A stretch of DNA of 64,000 nucleotides from Rhodocyclaceae bacterium (lineage in GTDB: Bacteria; Pseudomonadota; Gammaproteobacteria; Burkholderiales; Rhodocyclaceae): the NCBI GenBank assembly GCA_016721505.1, contig JADKHX010000002.1:62001-126000 (forward strand). Direction: 5' to 3'. Made by a program: the position numbers and the translations under genes. Under the pieces are notes generated by a model. The model did no database searches and was not told where the DNA came from. It saw nothing but the letters and a program-made list of their open reading frames with translations. Positions within the stretch are counted from its first letter, which is position 1. The number at the start of each line of letters is the position of its first letter. Below are positions 52,312 through 61,997 of the stretch, one piece after another.

Positions 52312-54984
52312 ATGGCTTCCAAAGCTCCACCCACAACTTCAAAGATTGCGCGCCGAATTCAATTTCAGATCGGCCTAGTGATCGCTATGGTGATCGTCGC
52401 GGTCACCTTGTTGGCCTATCAAACGAGTATTCGCAACATGCGCGAGGACGCGCTTGCCGGGCTGGTTGCGTCGATGACCAACCGCGCGAATTATGATTCT
52501 GCGGCATTTCTCGAGGCCGAGAAAAATACTTACCTGTTGCGCGATGAGTATCTGCGTCGCTTGACCCTGATGGGAAATGAAGATCCTGTCGGCGAATTTG
52601 ATGCTTGGTTTGCCAGATCTCCAGATGGCCTGATCCGGGTCCGTCCCGAGCGCGACGATCATATGCATCTGCCATCAATTTACATCCGTGCATCGGTGGC
52701 GTTGACGCCTGAAGTCCGGCGTCGGGTGGTGGTTGCTTTTAAGTTGTTGCGCGAGTGGGGGCCGGCGATGACCCAGCGTTATTTTTCTACCTATATCGAC
52801 TTACCCGCAGTCTCGCTGATCATGTTTTCACCTTCGGTTAACTGGGGTAAGGAGGCGGACAAGACAACCAACAACTTTGATTACCCACCGGTTCGAAACT
52901 CTTCACCCGAAAAGAACCCCGGCCGCGAAAATCGTTGGACCGAAGTTTATTGGGATGACAAAGCGCAGATTTACATGGTTTCGACCATCACGCCGGCTGA
53001 CAAGGGCAAGGACTGGGTGGGCACTGTGTCGCAGGATATGGCTGTTAGTGATTTGGTAAAACGCACCGTCGCACATCAAATTCCCGGCACCTATAACTTG
53101 CTCTTTGATAATGCTGGCCTGCTCTTGGTTCACCCGAAAAAGATGGATGCGATTGCCAAAGCTGGCGGCAATCTGGATATCAAAGCACTAAACGATCCCG
53201 AGTTGGCAAGCATCGACAAGCTGGCGCTTGAAGCAGGTGAAAAACCAGAGATCCGTGAATCCGTGGATGGCGAAAATTACCTTGGTATATCGCGAATTCA
53301 AGGACCGGATTGGCGTTTGGTCACGGTGTATCCAAAGGCTTTGCTTGAGGGTCGCGCGGTGGCTTCGGCGCAGATTATTTTGTTTGCGGGTTTGCTCGGT
53401 CTGGCCATTGAACTACTGCTGTTGGCATGGATTATTCGTCGCGAAGTCGCGGTACCACTGTTAAACCTCAGCGCTGCAACGGCATCTGTCGCGCAGGGCG
53501 ACTTGCACGTGATATTGGATGACAGCGCCAACCACGAGTTGGGTCGGCTTGCCCGTAATTTCATGCATATGGCCACACGCTTGCGCGAGCGCGATCACGT
53601 GCTCAAGACGCGGGCCGAGGAACTGGAAAATGAAATTGCCGAGCGCGAGCAATCCGAACGACGCATGCAATACATGGCAACCCACGATGCGCTCACCGGA
53701 CTCGCCAACCGGACGCTTTTGAGCGACCGCTTGCAACAAGCGATTTCCGCCGCTCAGCGGAGTCAACAAGTAATCGCGCTGCTCTACATTGATCTGGATA
53801 ATTTCAAGACGGTCAATGACACACTCGGTCATGATGCGGGCGATGCAGTATTGAAACGGGTGGCGGAACGTGTCTCGGTGCTGTTGCGCAAATCGGATAC
53901 CTTGAGTCGTTTGGGCGGTGATGAGTTTGTCTTGCTCTTGCCTTCTATTGGCAGTCGCGCAGACGCGATGACGATTGCCAGAAAAATCATTGCCTCCTCA
54001 TCTGAAGCAATTGAAATGGCCGGTGTGCATTTTGCGGTAACGCCGAGTATCGGTATCAGTTGTTACCCTGAAGATGGGCTGGACGCGCAAACGCTGTTGA
54101 AGCATGCGGACATAGCGATGTATCGAGCCAAGGCTTCGGGTCGCAATGCATTTGAGTGCTTTACACCTGACATGGGATTGCGTGCGAGTGAAGTGATGCC
54201 GATGGAGTCAGCGATTCGCGATGCGATAAGAAATGGGGAATTTGAGTTGTATTTTCAACCTCAAGTCGATGCGACCAGCCGAGGCATTCTGAGCGTAGAG
54301 GCGCTGATCCGCTGGAATCGGCCGGGACAGGGTGTCTTGGCGCCGGCGGCATTCTTACCTTTTGCGGAAGCCCGCCCCGGACTAATGCAAGCTATCGATA
54401 GCTATGTCTTACAGACGGCTTGTGAGCATCTGCTGCGCTGGAACAAGGCCGGCGTTATGGTGCCAATTGCGGTCAATCTTTCGGCGAGCCAATTCGCCCG
54501 TACCAATTTAGTCGATCAACTGGCGACGCTGATCGCCCAATATGGAATTAAAGCCGGATTGCTCACACTAGAAGTGACTGAGGGTGCACTTTTAACCGAC
54601 GCCGGTTCGGCAGCGGAAAATATGGCGGCGCTACGAGACCTCGGTATTCGGGTCAGCGTGGATGACTTCGGCACCGGTTATTCGTCTTTGTCCTACCTCC
54701 ACCGGTTCGCGGTTGACGAGCTAAAAATTGATCAATCTTTTGTCAGCAAAATTGGACGCTCTGATAAGGACACTGCTTTGGCAAGAGCCATTATCGGCAT
54801 CGGTCGTGATCTCGATTTGCATGTCGTGGCCGAAGGTGTTGAGACAGAAGATCAGGCGGAGTTTTTAAAACAGCGCGGTTGTAATTCCCTGCAGGGCTAT
54901 CTGTTCTATGTGCCGTTACAGGAGCAGCAACTTTTCGCGGCCCTAGCTGCGCAGCGGATGCCGCCTGTCGGGGTAATTCAGTAA
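52312..54984 (+). CDS. Membrane GGDEF-EAL cyclic-di-GMP protein with periplasmic sensor
   Basis: 890 residues. A first helix (about 18-40), a large periplasmic Cache-like sensor, a second helix (about 350-372) and a HAMP segment lead to a GGDEF domain (GGDEF near residue 534, with an RxxD product-inhibition site in RKSDTLSRL) and an EAL domain (EALIRW near 663; DDFGTGYSSLSYLHRF near 785). Both catalytic motifs are intact, so it may both make and degrade c-di-GMP. It stands alone. Confidence 0.93.
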   Translation: MASKAPPTTSKIARRIQFQIGLVIAMVIVAVTLLAYQTSIRNMREDALAGLVASMTNRANYDSAAFLEAEKNTYLLRDEYLRRLTLMGNEDPVGEFDAWFARSPDGLIRVRPERDDHMHLPSIYIRASVALTPEVRRRVVVAFKLLREWGPAMTQRYFSTYIDLPAVSLIMFSPSVNWGKEADKTTNNFDYPPVRNSSPEKNPGRENRWTEVYWDDKAQIYMVSTITPADKGKDWVGTVSQDMAVSDLVKRTVAHQIPGTYNLLFDNAGLLLVHPKKMDAIAKAGGNLDIKALNDPELASIDKLALEAGEKPEIRESVDGENYLGISRIQGPDWRLVTVYPKALLEGRAVASAQIILFAGLLGLAIELLLLAWIIRREVAVPLLNLSAATASVAQGDLHVILDDSANHELGRLARNFMHMATRLRERDHVLKTRAEELENEIAEREQSERRMQYMATHDALTGLANRTLLSDRLQQAISAAQRSQQVIALLYIDLDNFKTVNDTLGHDAGDAVLKRVAERVSVLLRKSDTLSRLGGDEFVLLLPSIGSRADAMTIARKIIASSSEAIEMAGVHFAVTPSIGISCYPEDGLDAQTLLKHADIAMYRAKASGRNAFECFTPDMGLRASEVMPMESAIRDAIRNGEFELYFQPQVDATSRGILSVEALIRWNRPGQGVLAPAAFLPFAEARPGLMQAIDSYVLQTACEHLLRWNKAGVMVPIAVNLSASQFARTNLVDQLATLIAQYGIKAGLLTLEVTEGALLTDAGSAAENMAALRDLGIRVSVDDFGTGYSSLSYLHRFAVDELKIDQSFVSKIGRSDKDTALARAIIGIGRDLDLHVVAEGVETEDQAEFLKQRGCNSLQGYLFYVPLQEQQLFAALAAQRMPPVGVIQ

Positions 54985-55028
54985 GACTTTCAACTTCAGA
55001 TGCAAATCTAAAGCAGACGCGCTTTACC

Positions 55029-56009
55029 TTAGATGCGCCCTTCGGCCACCATCCAGTCGTAACAATCCTTCGCCATTTGCTCCAGCGAGACGACTTTGAA
55101 ACCGAGCTCGCGCTGGGCTTTTGCAGTATTGATCTTGCTGCGGCCGCCAAAGGCTTTGGCCATTTCAGGGGTAATCGTTGGCTGCTTGCCGGTGAAGTTG
55201 CTGACGAAATCACCGATGGTGGCGACGACCGCGAGCACAGCTTTCGGAACAGCTTTTGCCTTGGCTGGTTTGCCCATTAGGCGCTCAATAATTTGCACCA
55301 GGTCGAGCATCGAACGATTCTCGCCACCGAGCAAATACTGACCACCGTTCTCGCCCTTGTCAGCGGCGGCGATGTGCGCGGCAACCACTTCACGCACATG
55401 CGCAAAAGTTAATCCGGCATCGGGCACGGCGTTCATTTTGCCGTCGCGAACCAGCGCGAACATTTGCGACCACGTACCAATGTCGTACGGGCCGATGATT
55501 GCGCCGGGCTGCATGATGACTACCTCCAGCCCACGCGAAACGGCGGCGCGGGCAATTTCTTGCGCTTGCCATTTCGTGCGTTCGTAATTGACTGATGACT
55601 CGGCGGCGCAACTCGCTGTGGCTTCTGTAAGCTCACCGCTGACCGGGCCATAGGCTGAAATGGATGAGGTGACAACTAAGCGCCGCACACCTTTGGCAAT
55701 CGCTGCCTCGACCACATTGCGCGTGCCGTCAACATTGTCGCGGGTCTGCTGCGCATTGCCTTTGCGCCACATATTGGTGTTGCCGGCCACGTGAAACAGC
55801 GTGTCGATTCCACGTGGCAAGGCAGTGAGAATTGATGCCGCATCGGTGATTTCGCCTTGCACTAACGTGGGCGAAAAACGCGAGAGAAATGTGAGGTCAG
55901 AATTGGCGCGATGTAGCGCTGTGACATCCCAGCCATCGGCCTTTAGTTGCTGCACAAGATTCAGCCCGACGAAGCCGGTACCGCCGGTGACGAATGCGTG
56001 ACGTGCCAT
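55029..56009 (-). CDS. NAD-dependent epimerase/dehydratase (dihydroflavonol reductase-like)
   Basis: 326 residues of an extended short-chain dehydrogenase: TGGTGFVGLNLVQQL binds the cofactor and YERTK holds the catalytic Tyr-x3-Lys. It resembles the DFR-like group that includes hopanoid-associated sugar epimerases, but no hopanoid genes are present here. The substrate is unknown. Confidence 0.88.
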   Translation of the reverse strand: MARHAFVTGGTGFVGLNLVQQLKADGWDVTALHRANSDLTFLSRFSPTLVQGEITDAASILTALPRGIDTLFHVAGNTNMWRKGNAQQTRDNVDGTRNVVEAAIAKGVRRLVVTSSISAYGPVSGELTEATASCAAESSVNYERTKWQAQEIARAAVSRGLEVVIMQPGAIIGPYDIGTWSQMFALVRDGKMNAVPDAGLTFAHVREVVAAHIAAADKGENGGQYLLGGENRSMLDLVQIIERLMGKPAKAKAVPKAVLAVVATIGDFVSNFTGKQPTITPEMAKAFGGRSKINTAKAQRELGFKVVSLEQMAKDCYDWMVAEGRI

Positions 56010-56145
56010 GAGCTTGCCCTTTTTGCGAAGCCGTAGAAGGGCGTGAGTATGCCTTAGATTTTTTGCCTAGATGACACTGCGCTGCTCGGTACTAGGCGCG
56101 AAATGGCAGCGCCGTCGCTGGCCATTTTTCGCGTTAGATTTCGGC

Positions 56146-56391
56146 TCAAGTCGAATGCTTTACCAGCATCGCATATAGCTTGTCCTTCAAACTTAAGCGC
56201 TGCTTTTTTAATGTCTCGTAGGCTTCATCTGTCACCGGAACGTTTTTGCCTTCCAAGGCTTCAATAGCTGAAGTGATTTGATGGTACTCGCCAAACAATT
56301 TAGCGAAGTGATGATCGCTCATCTTCATGGTGTGAATCGCATTGGCCAACTCGGGAAATTCGTGGTGAAGATCGTGGTGTTCGACGTACAT
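56146..56391 (-). CDS. DUF465 (YdcH-like) small protein
   Basis: 81 residues, mostly one helical hairpin: LHHEFPELANAIHTMKMSDHHFAKLFGEYHQI, then EAYETLKKQRLSLKDKLYAML. Family members are widespread with no known role. A Fnr/Dnr-type site (56471-56484) lies 86 bp before the ATG, so it may belong to the NO regulon. Confidence 0.85.
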   Translation of the reverse strand: MYVEHHDLHHEFPELANAIHTMKMSDHHFAKLFGEYHQITSAIEALEGKNVPVTDEAYETLKKQRLSLKDKLYAMLVKHST

Positions 56392-56470
56392 GGTTTTTGA
56401 CCTTTGTTTGGGTTGAAAATTTTGCAATTTGATTCAGTCTGCATTTTTATGCCGCCCGCGCTGATTCGCG

Positions 56471-56484
56471 TTGACCAGCGTCAA
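56471..56484. promoter_or_regulatory. Fnr/Dnr-type site 7 (DUF465 gene)
   Basis: TTGACCAGCGTCAA. On the minus strand an AT-rich TAAAAAT (around 56449-56443) sits near the -10 position. Confidence 0.7.
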
Positions 56485-56502
56485 CGCTAGCGTCTTCCTC
56501 CC

Positions 56503-58416
56503 TTAATGCCTTGGCTGTAACACCATTGATCTTGCCGACAGGGTAAACGCGTCGGAGAAGCACATGCCGTCTTCGGCACCTTGTTGCTTGGCTGACGGGA
56601 ACAGCGCTTCGACCATCCGCACCGAGCCGCAGGCGTAGATTTCATGGCCTTGCAGATCAGGGAAGTCCTGCAAAATGGCTTCGTGGACCAGTCCTGTGCG
56701 GCCTTTCCAATTCACCTCGTTGTCGGGCTCAGAGAGCACCGGTACGAAATGAAAATTGTCGTGTTCGCGCGCCCAAGCCAGGGGCAGTTGTGGCAGGTAG
56801 AGATCATCGAGTTTGCGCACGCCCCAGTAAAGATATATCGGGCGATTTACGCCGCGATGGAAAGCGTCTTCGACCATGCTCTTGACCGGCGCGAAGCCGG
56901 TCGCACCGGCAACGAAGACCAATGGGCGAGTCGATTCCTTGAGCACAAAATCGCCCAGTGGACCTTCAAACCGGATCTGGTCGCCCGGCTTCATTTGCTC
57001 GAATACCTGCGTGGTGAACAAGCCGCCGGCAATGCGCCGGATCTGCAATTCGATGACATGCGATTCATGCGGCGGATTGGCAAACGAGAAGGCGCGGCGC
57101 TGACCATCAGGCAGCAATATGTTGATGTATTGCCCGGCCTTGAAAACAATGGTCTGCCCGTCAATCAAACGCAGCACGAGACGCATCACGTCGTAGTTTA
57201 GTTTCTCCATGATCACCACGCGGGCCAGATACTTGCGAATCGGCGTCGCGACGGCTATGGGGTCAATATCAATATCGACATCTTCCAGTGCGGTGGCGCA
57301 ACACAGCAAGACTTTCCCTTCAGCCAATTCGCTGGCTGACAACGCATCGGCCTGATATATGCCGGGGTTAACCTTGCCTCGCGTGACTGTGCATTTGCAT
57401 AAGCCGCAGCCACCGTTACGACATTCGTAGGGCAATTTGATTTCCTGGCGCAGGCCGGCATCGAGCAGGGTTTCGTCAAAGCGCGCCGAAACGACTTGAT
57501 TACCCGGCTGAAAATTGATTTGGTATTCCGCTTGCCCGGCACCGCGCCGTCGCGGTGGCAACCACGGCGCCAAAAACAATACTCCGCTCGCGCCCAGAAC
57601 TATTGCCCACATGACGCGGGGATCAATGACATAGATCAGCGGTAGTAGCGGTAGCTGGAACCAGTCAAAGGCCAGCGCACCTGGCACCATACCAAGATCG
57701 GCTTCGCCACCCTGACTGACTACCGGCCGGATCAGCGCTAGAGCCAAAAACATCAAACTGATGCCGATGGTGATTTGGCGTGGCGGATTGATTCGCGCCT
57801 GCGGAATGCGCTGCACGTGTATCCACAGCAGCAAGCCGACCGTCAATGGAATGCCGATATGCATGAACGCCAGCAGGGTGAACAAGCGGTCATTGACGTT
57901 ATCTGCTGAAATGAAATTGCGGATCAAAGCGCCATTGAATACCGGCAGAACGTCGAGCCACTCAGAGCTCGCAGTCACCACAAATTGCGCTAACTGATCC
58001 CAAACCAGCATGAAGCCGTTGATTCCTGCAAGATAAACCAACCAGAGCAGGATGCCGCCGCTGACCCACGAGAACCAGCGGAAACCACGATAACGGTCGT
58101 AGGCGAAGTGGCGCAGCAGATGCAACAGCATGGTCAGAATCATGCCATCGGTGGCGTAGCGATGGACGCTGCGCAAGACACCACCGGCCCACCACTGATC
58201 GTGCGTGATACGCTCAACTGATTCAAACGCGCCGTGCACTGCCGTCTCGGTAAAAATGTAGAGATAGAGGCCGCTGCCGATGACCAGCCAGAACTGATAA
58301 AAACTGATAGTGCCGAGATGGTAGAACGGATTCAGCTTGTCGCCAAACGTATGGTTGAAGATGTTCTCAATGCGCATGAACATCCAGCGCACGATTTTCT
58401 GTAGTGCTTCAAGCAT
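56503..58416 (-). CDS. Cytochrome b / [2Fe-2S] ferredoxin / flavin reductase fusion
   Basis: 637 residues. Residues about 10-300 are a cytochrome b domain similar to the one at 38.8 kb, with histidines in SVHRYATD, LLHLLRHF, MHIGIP and IHVQR, and FDWFQL in the PEWY position. Residues about 310-390 are a plant-type ferredoxin with ECRNGGCGLCKC and a final cysteine in LLCC. The C-terminal 250 residues are a ferredoxin-NADP reductase domain (RAFSFANPP for FAD, FVAGATGFAPVKSM and YACGSVRMVEAL for NAD(P)). It should link NAD(P)H to membrane hemes/quinone. The ATG at 58416 has GAGGG eight bases upstream. A Fnr/Dnr site lies about 106 bp upstream of it. Confidence 0.87.
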   Translation of the reverse strand: MLEALQKIVRWMFMRIENIFNHTFGDKLNPFYHLGTISFYQFWLVIGSGLYLYIFTETAVHGAFESVERITHDQWWAGGVLRSVHRYATDGMILTMLLHLLRHFAYDRYRGFRWFSWVSGGILLWLVYLAGINGFMLVWDQLAQFVVTASSEWLDVLPVFNGALIRNFISADNVNDRLFTLLAFMHIGIPLTVGLLLWIHVQRIPQARINPPRQITIGISLMFLALALIRPVVSQGGEADLGMVPGALAFDWFQLPLLPLIYVIDPRVMWAIVLGASGVLFLAPWLPPRRRGAGQAEYQINFQPGNQVVSARFDETLLDAGLRQEIKLPYECRNGGCGLCKCTVTRGKVNPGIYQADALSASELAEGKVLLCCATALEDVDIDIDPIAVATPIRKYLARVVIMEKLNYDVMRLVLRLIDGQTIVFKAGQYINILLPDGQRRAFSFANPPHESHVIELQIRRIAGGLFTTQVFEQMKPGDQIRFEGPLGDFVLKESTRPLVFVAGATGFAPVKSMVEDAFHRGVNRPIYLYWGVRKLDDLYLPQLPLAWAREHDNFHFVPVLSEPDNEVNWKGRTGLVHEAILQDFPDLQGHEIYACGSVRMVEALFPSAKQQGAEDGMCFSDAFTLSARSMVLQPRH

Positions 58417-58515
58417 TGCAAAGCCCTCATTGCAGGCCGTTTGAACAACGCGCAATGGCAGCGCGTCTGTCTCTGGGCAATGTTCAAAGCTTAAGCTTGA
58501 ACGCGCAGGCGAACC

Positions 58516-58529
58516 TTGTCATAGGTCAA
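58516..58529. promoter_or_regulatory. Fnr/Dnr-type site 8 (cytochrome b-reductase fusion)
   Basis: TTGTCATAGGTCAA, one mismatch per half at most. TAAGCT on the minus strand (58493-58488) is exactly at the -10 position for a site at -41.5. Confidence 0.65.
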
Positions 58530-58592
58530 GGACGGCCTGGCACTGACGACCGTAACGGCATGCGTTACAGTCGATCTACTTACCGACGAAGG

Positions 58593-60065
58593 TCAGTGCT
58601 TACTCTCGGCCGCGAACTCCCGTTCGCGTAAACGCATTCGTAGACCAACCGGTGCCATAGTGAATGAAAGATGCTCTCTCGCCTCAACATCATCGGGGGT
58701 TTCGACATCTACGATATCAAAACTGCCCAGCAGCTGTGCCATTGCCATCTTCATTTCGAGCAGGGCGAGGTAACGGCCTGGACAAATCCGCGGACCCGCG
58801 CCAAACGGCATCGAAATGCGTTTGGCCGAACTGCCAACCACACTTGCCCCTTCCTCAACTAGCCAGCGTTCCGGCGAAAAACTAAGAGCGTTAGTCACAT
58901 GATTTTCGCTGACGCTGTCATAGCGCATCAGACAGAACACGATGGTGTCTTGTGGCACATACACATCACCCACTGTGGTATCTCTCACCGCCTGCATACC
59001 TAATTGCGGCGCAACCGGCTTGAGCCGCATGGTTTCGTGGGCGCAGGCTTCAACATAGTCCAACTTACCCATTTGCTCCATCGTGAATGGCAACGTTTCG
59101 CTGGTGAAACTGCGCACTTCTGCCGTGGCACGAGCTAGCGCGGTGGGATGGCGACTCAACAGGTAGATCATCCAGGCTAAGGTATTGGCTGTCGTGTCTT
59201 CGCCAGCGAGCAACATGGTCAACACGTTCCCGGCCACTTCACGCTGATCGATGCCGCTGCCTTCCTGATCGGCGGCGGTGATCATCGCCTCGAGCAGGTT
59301 ATTCGGCTGCTCACGCAAACTGGGATCGGCCAGCATGCGTGTTCTGGCTTGAGCAATGAATCCGTCGACGGCGGCATTGACTTCGGCCAAGCTACGATCC
59401 AATTGCCGGTCGGCGGGCAATTTGAAATAGCGCCAATACGGAATCGCCGAATACATGCGTTTGAACATCGAGGGGAAAATTTTATCCAGATGTTTTTGGA
59501 TTACGTCGTCGTCGGATTCAAGCGTATTGACCTCGGCACCAAACGCCAGCCCGGCAATGGCATCCACCGTGAAGCGCATCAGATCGGCCTGAAGGTCGAT
59601 GCGGGTGCCTGCGGTGGCGGCTTTTTTCCAACGCCCACGGAGTCTTTGCGTGACCTTGAGCAGCGACGGAAAGTAGGACTTGACGTGAGTCGGATTGAAT
59701 CCCGCCATCACCATGCGGCGTTGGCGTGACCAAACATCACCATTGGCGGCAAATACGCCGGCCGCGATGCCCATCTCTTGGGCAATTTCTTCAAGCCGTA
59801 AAGGGCGACGGAAACCATCAGGGCGATCACGCAGCACACTGGCGACGGCTTGATGATCACCGACTATTAGTAGCTTGGTACCGCGAAGTTCCAGACAATA
59901 GTAAGGGCCGAGTTCGCGCGCCCATTGTTCAAGCTGCAGATGGAAACGTGGCAAATCAACCTGTAGCAGGTTGCCTAGCAGCGGCAGGCCTCGTGGTTGT
60001 GGCAAACCAGCAAGCTGCCGCAGGTGAGCTTTAGGGGCAGCGTCAGCACTTGCTGTTGCGTCCAT
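58593..60065 (-). CDS. Cytochrome P450
   Basis: 490 residues. The heme-cysteine loop FGAGPRICPGRYLALLEMKMA, the I-helix LAGEDTTANTLAWM and the K-helix ETMRLKPV are all present. The start at 60065 has AGGA eight bases upstream; the open frame 75 bp further up has no homology. There is no membrane anchor and no redox partner gene beside it. The substrate is unknown. Confidence 0.93.
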   Translation of the reverse strand: MDATASADAAPKAHLRQLAGLPQPRGLPLLGNLLQVDLPRFHLQLEQWARELGPYYCLELRGTKLLIVGDHQAVASVLRDRPDGFRRPLRLEEIAQEMGIAAGVFAANGDVWSRQRRMVMAGFNPTHVKSYFPSLLKVTQRLRGRWKKAATAGTRIDLQADLMRFTVDAIAGLAFGAEVNTLESDDDVIQKHLDKIFPSMFKRMYSAIPYWRYFKLPADRQLDRSLAEVNAAVDGFIAQARTRMLADPSLREQPNNLLEAMITAADQEGSGIDQREVAGNVLTMLLAGEDTTANTLAWMIYLLSRHPTALARATAEVRSFTSETLPFTMEQMGKLDYVEACAHETMRLKPVAPQLGMQAVRDTTVGDVYVPQDTIVFCLMRYDSVSENHVTNALSFSPERWLVEEGASVVGSSAKRISMPFGAGPRICPGRYLALLEMKMAMAQLLGSFDIVDVETPDDVEAREHLSFTMAPVGLRMRLREREFAAESKH

Positions 60066-60153
60066 GGTCGATTCCTGATTTGCCAAAAGCGATCTAGCGT
60101 TTATCGCACACTGTTGGCTCAGTTCAGCACCGACAAACACTGTAATAAGCGTG

Positions 60154-61995
60154 TCATTCCACGGTCACTGATTTAGCCAAATTACGAGGCTTGTCGATGT
60201 CGGTGCCCTTGACCAAGGCAATGTGATACGAGAGCAATTGCAGAGCGACCACATGCAATACAGGTGAGAGCAAACCGTAATGTTCGGGTAGGCGCAGCAC
60301 ATGAACGCGGGCCGATTCTGTGATGGCAGAATCAGCATCGGCAAAAACGTAGAGTTCTCCACTGCGCGAGGCAACTTCTTCCAGATTGGATTTGAGTTTG
60401 GAGAGCAGCGCGTCGTTCGGCGCAATGCTAATGACTGGCATGTCCTCGTCGACCAACGCCAAGGGGCCATGTTTGAGCTCGCCTGCGGGATAGCCTTCGG
60501 CGTGTATGTAAGAGATTTCCTTGAGCTTGAGCGCACCTTCCAGAGCAATCGGATAGTGCAGACCACGACCTAAAAACAGCGCGTGATGTTTGTCGGCGAA
60601 ACGTTGCGCCCAGATTTTGATGGCTGGTTCCAGAGTCAAAACTTTTTGCACGGCGAGTGGCAGATGGCGCAAATCGTTTAAGTATTCGGCTTCGTCTTTG
60701 GCGCTGATGCGTCGGCCAATTTTTCCGAGCGTGATGGCGAGCAAAAACAAGGCGGCGAGTTGGGTCGTGAATGCTTTGGTCGACGCAACGCCGATTTCTT
60801 TGCCCGCGCGAGTGAGGAAGCGCAACGCGCATTCGCGCACGATGGCCGACTCAGGGGCATTGCAAAGCGCCAAGGTCTTTTCCATGCCGAGCGACTTGGC
60901 AAATTTGATTGAGGCCAATGTATCGGCGGTTTCGCCTGACTGCGAAATTGCAACCACCAACTGACGTGGATTGGGGACAGAAACGCGGTAGCGATATTCG
61001 CTGGCAATTTCGACCGTGCAAGGGATGCCGGCAAGTTGTTCTATCCAATACCGTGCGACTAGACCCGAATGAAAACTGGTGCCACAGGCGAGTATCAACA
61101 CTGAATTTACATCGGCAAAAATGTCGGGGGCGGTGGCGCCGAAAATGTTGGGCGACAAGGATTGAGCACCGCCGATCATTTCCAATGTCGCCGCCAAAAC
61201 TTCCGGTTGCTCGAAAATTTCCTTTTGCATGAAGTGAGCGTAGTCACCCTTTTCCACTTCGGCGGCGGACAGGGTGCTGATATGTATGGGTCGATCCACG
61301 CCTATCTTTAACAGCGCACCTTCAGCACCAACTAAGCGAATTCCGTGCAGCGAAATTTCGGCAACATCGCCTTCTTCGAGATACACGATTTTGCGTGTGA
61401 CGGAGAGCAACGCCGACGCATCTGATGCCGCGTAGTTGCCGTGGTCGCCCAAGCCCAACAACAAAGGCGCGCCGTGTCGCGAGACGATGACGCAATTGTC
61501 AGCTGCGCGAATCACCGCGATGGCATAAATGCCTTCGAGTTGTTTGCAGGTTTGCGCCACAGCGGTGAACAAATCCGGCGCAGTTTTGGCCAGATGCACG
61601 ATGAGGTGCACGATGACTTCGGTGTCGGTGTCGGATGAAAAAACATAGCCCTGAGCGAGCAGCATTTCACGCAGTGCGACATAGTTTTCGATGATGCCGT
61701 TATGCACCACTGCGATCCCGTCGGACATGTGCGGGTGCGCGTTGCGCTCGCTGGGGATGCCATGTGTTGCCCAGCGCGTGTGCGCGATGCCGGAAGTCGC
61801 CGATTGATTTTTTGCTTGCTCGGCCAAATCTGCGACGCGACCGATGCTCCGAAAACGACTCAGCGCGCCACCGCTGGCATCGTCACGTAATGCCAAACCT
61901 GCCGAATCGTAACCGCGATATTCCAGCCGCGTTAGTCCTTCGATTAACAGCGGAACAATATTGCTATCGGCGACTGCTGCAACGATTCCACACAT
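60154..61995 (-). CDS. glmS: Glutamine-fructose-6-phosphate aminotransferase (isomerizing)
   Basis: This enzyme makes glucosamine-6-phosphate, the first step of UDP-GlcNAc synthesis. Its 613 residues match GlmS. MCGIVAAVA gives the N-terminal cysteine nucleophile of the glutaminase domain. Two SIS domains follow (SQSGETADTLASIKFAK in the first, FLGRGLHYPIALEGALKLKEISY in the second). It lies 2 bp from glmU, so the two are co-transcribed. Confidence 0.97.
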   Translation of the reverse strand: MCGIVAAVADSNIVPLLIEGLTRLEYRGYDSAGLALRDDASGGALSRFRSIGRVADLAEQAKNQSATSGIAHTRWATHGIPSERNAHPHMSDGIAVVHNGIIENYVALREMLLAQGYVFSSDTDTEVIVHLIVHLAKTAPDLFTAVAQTCKQLEGIYAIAVIRAADNCVIVSRHGAPLLLGLGDHGNYAASDASALLSVTRKIVYLEEGDVAEISLHGIRLVGAEGALLKIGVDRPIHISTLSAAEVEKGDYAHFMQKEIFEQPEVLAATLEMIGGAQSLSPNIFGATAPDIFADVNSVLILACGTSFHSGLVARYWIEQLAGIPCTVEIASEYRYRVSVPNPRQLVVAISQSGETADTLASIKFAKSLGMEKTLALCNAPESAIVRECALRFLTRAGKEIGVASTKAFTTQLAALFLLAITLGKIGRRISAKDEAEYLNDLRHLPLAVQKVLTLEPAIKIWAQRFADKHHALFLGRGLHYPIALEGALKLKEISYIHAEGYPAGELKHGPLALVDEDMPVISIAPNDALLSKLKSNLEEVASRSGELYVFADADSAITESARVHVLRLPEHYGLLSPVLHVVALQLLSYHIALVKGTDIDKPRNLAKSVTVE

Positions 61996-61997
61996 GC

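Noticed and set aside
56010..56145. Gap between the epimerase and DUF465 genes
   Set aside because: No promoter, repeat or small frame could be supported.
61311..61337. Possible hairpin-repeat copy in glmS
   Set aside because: It shares CAGCACCAACT but the stem cannot form, and the encoded residues fit a normal GlmS loop.
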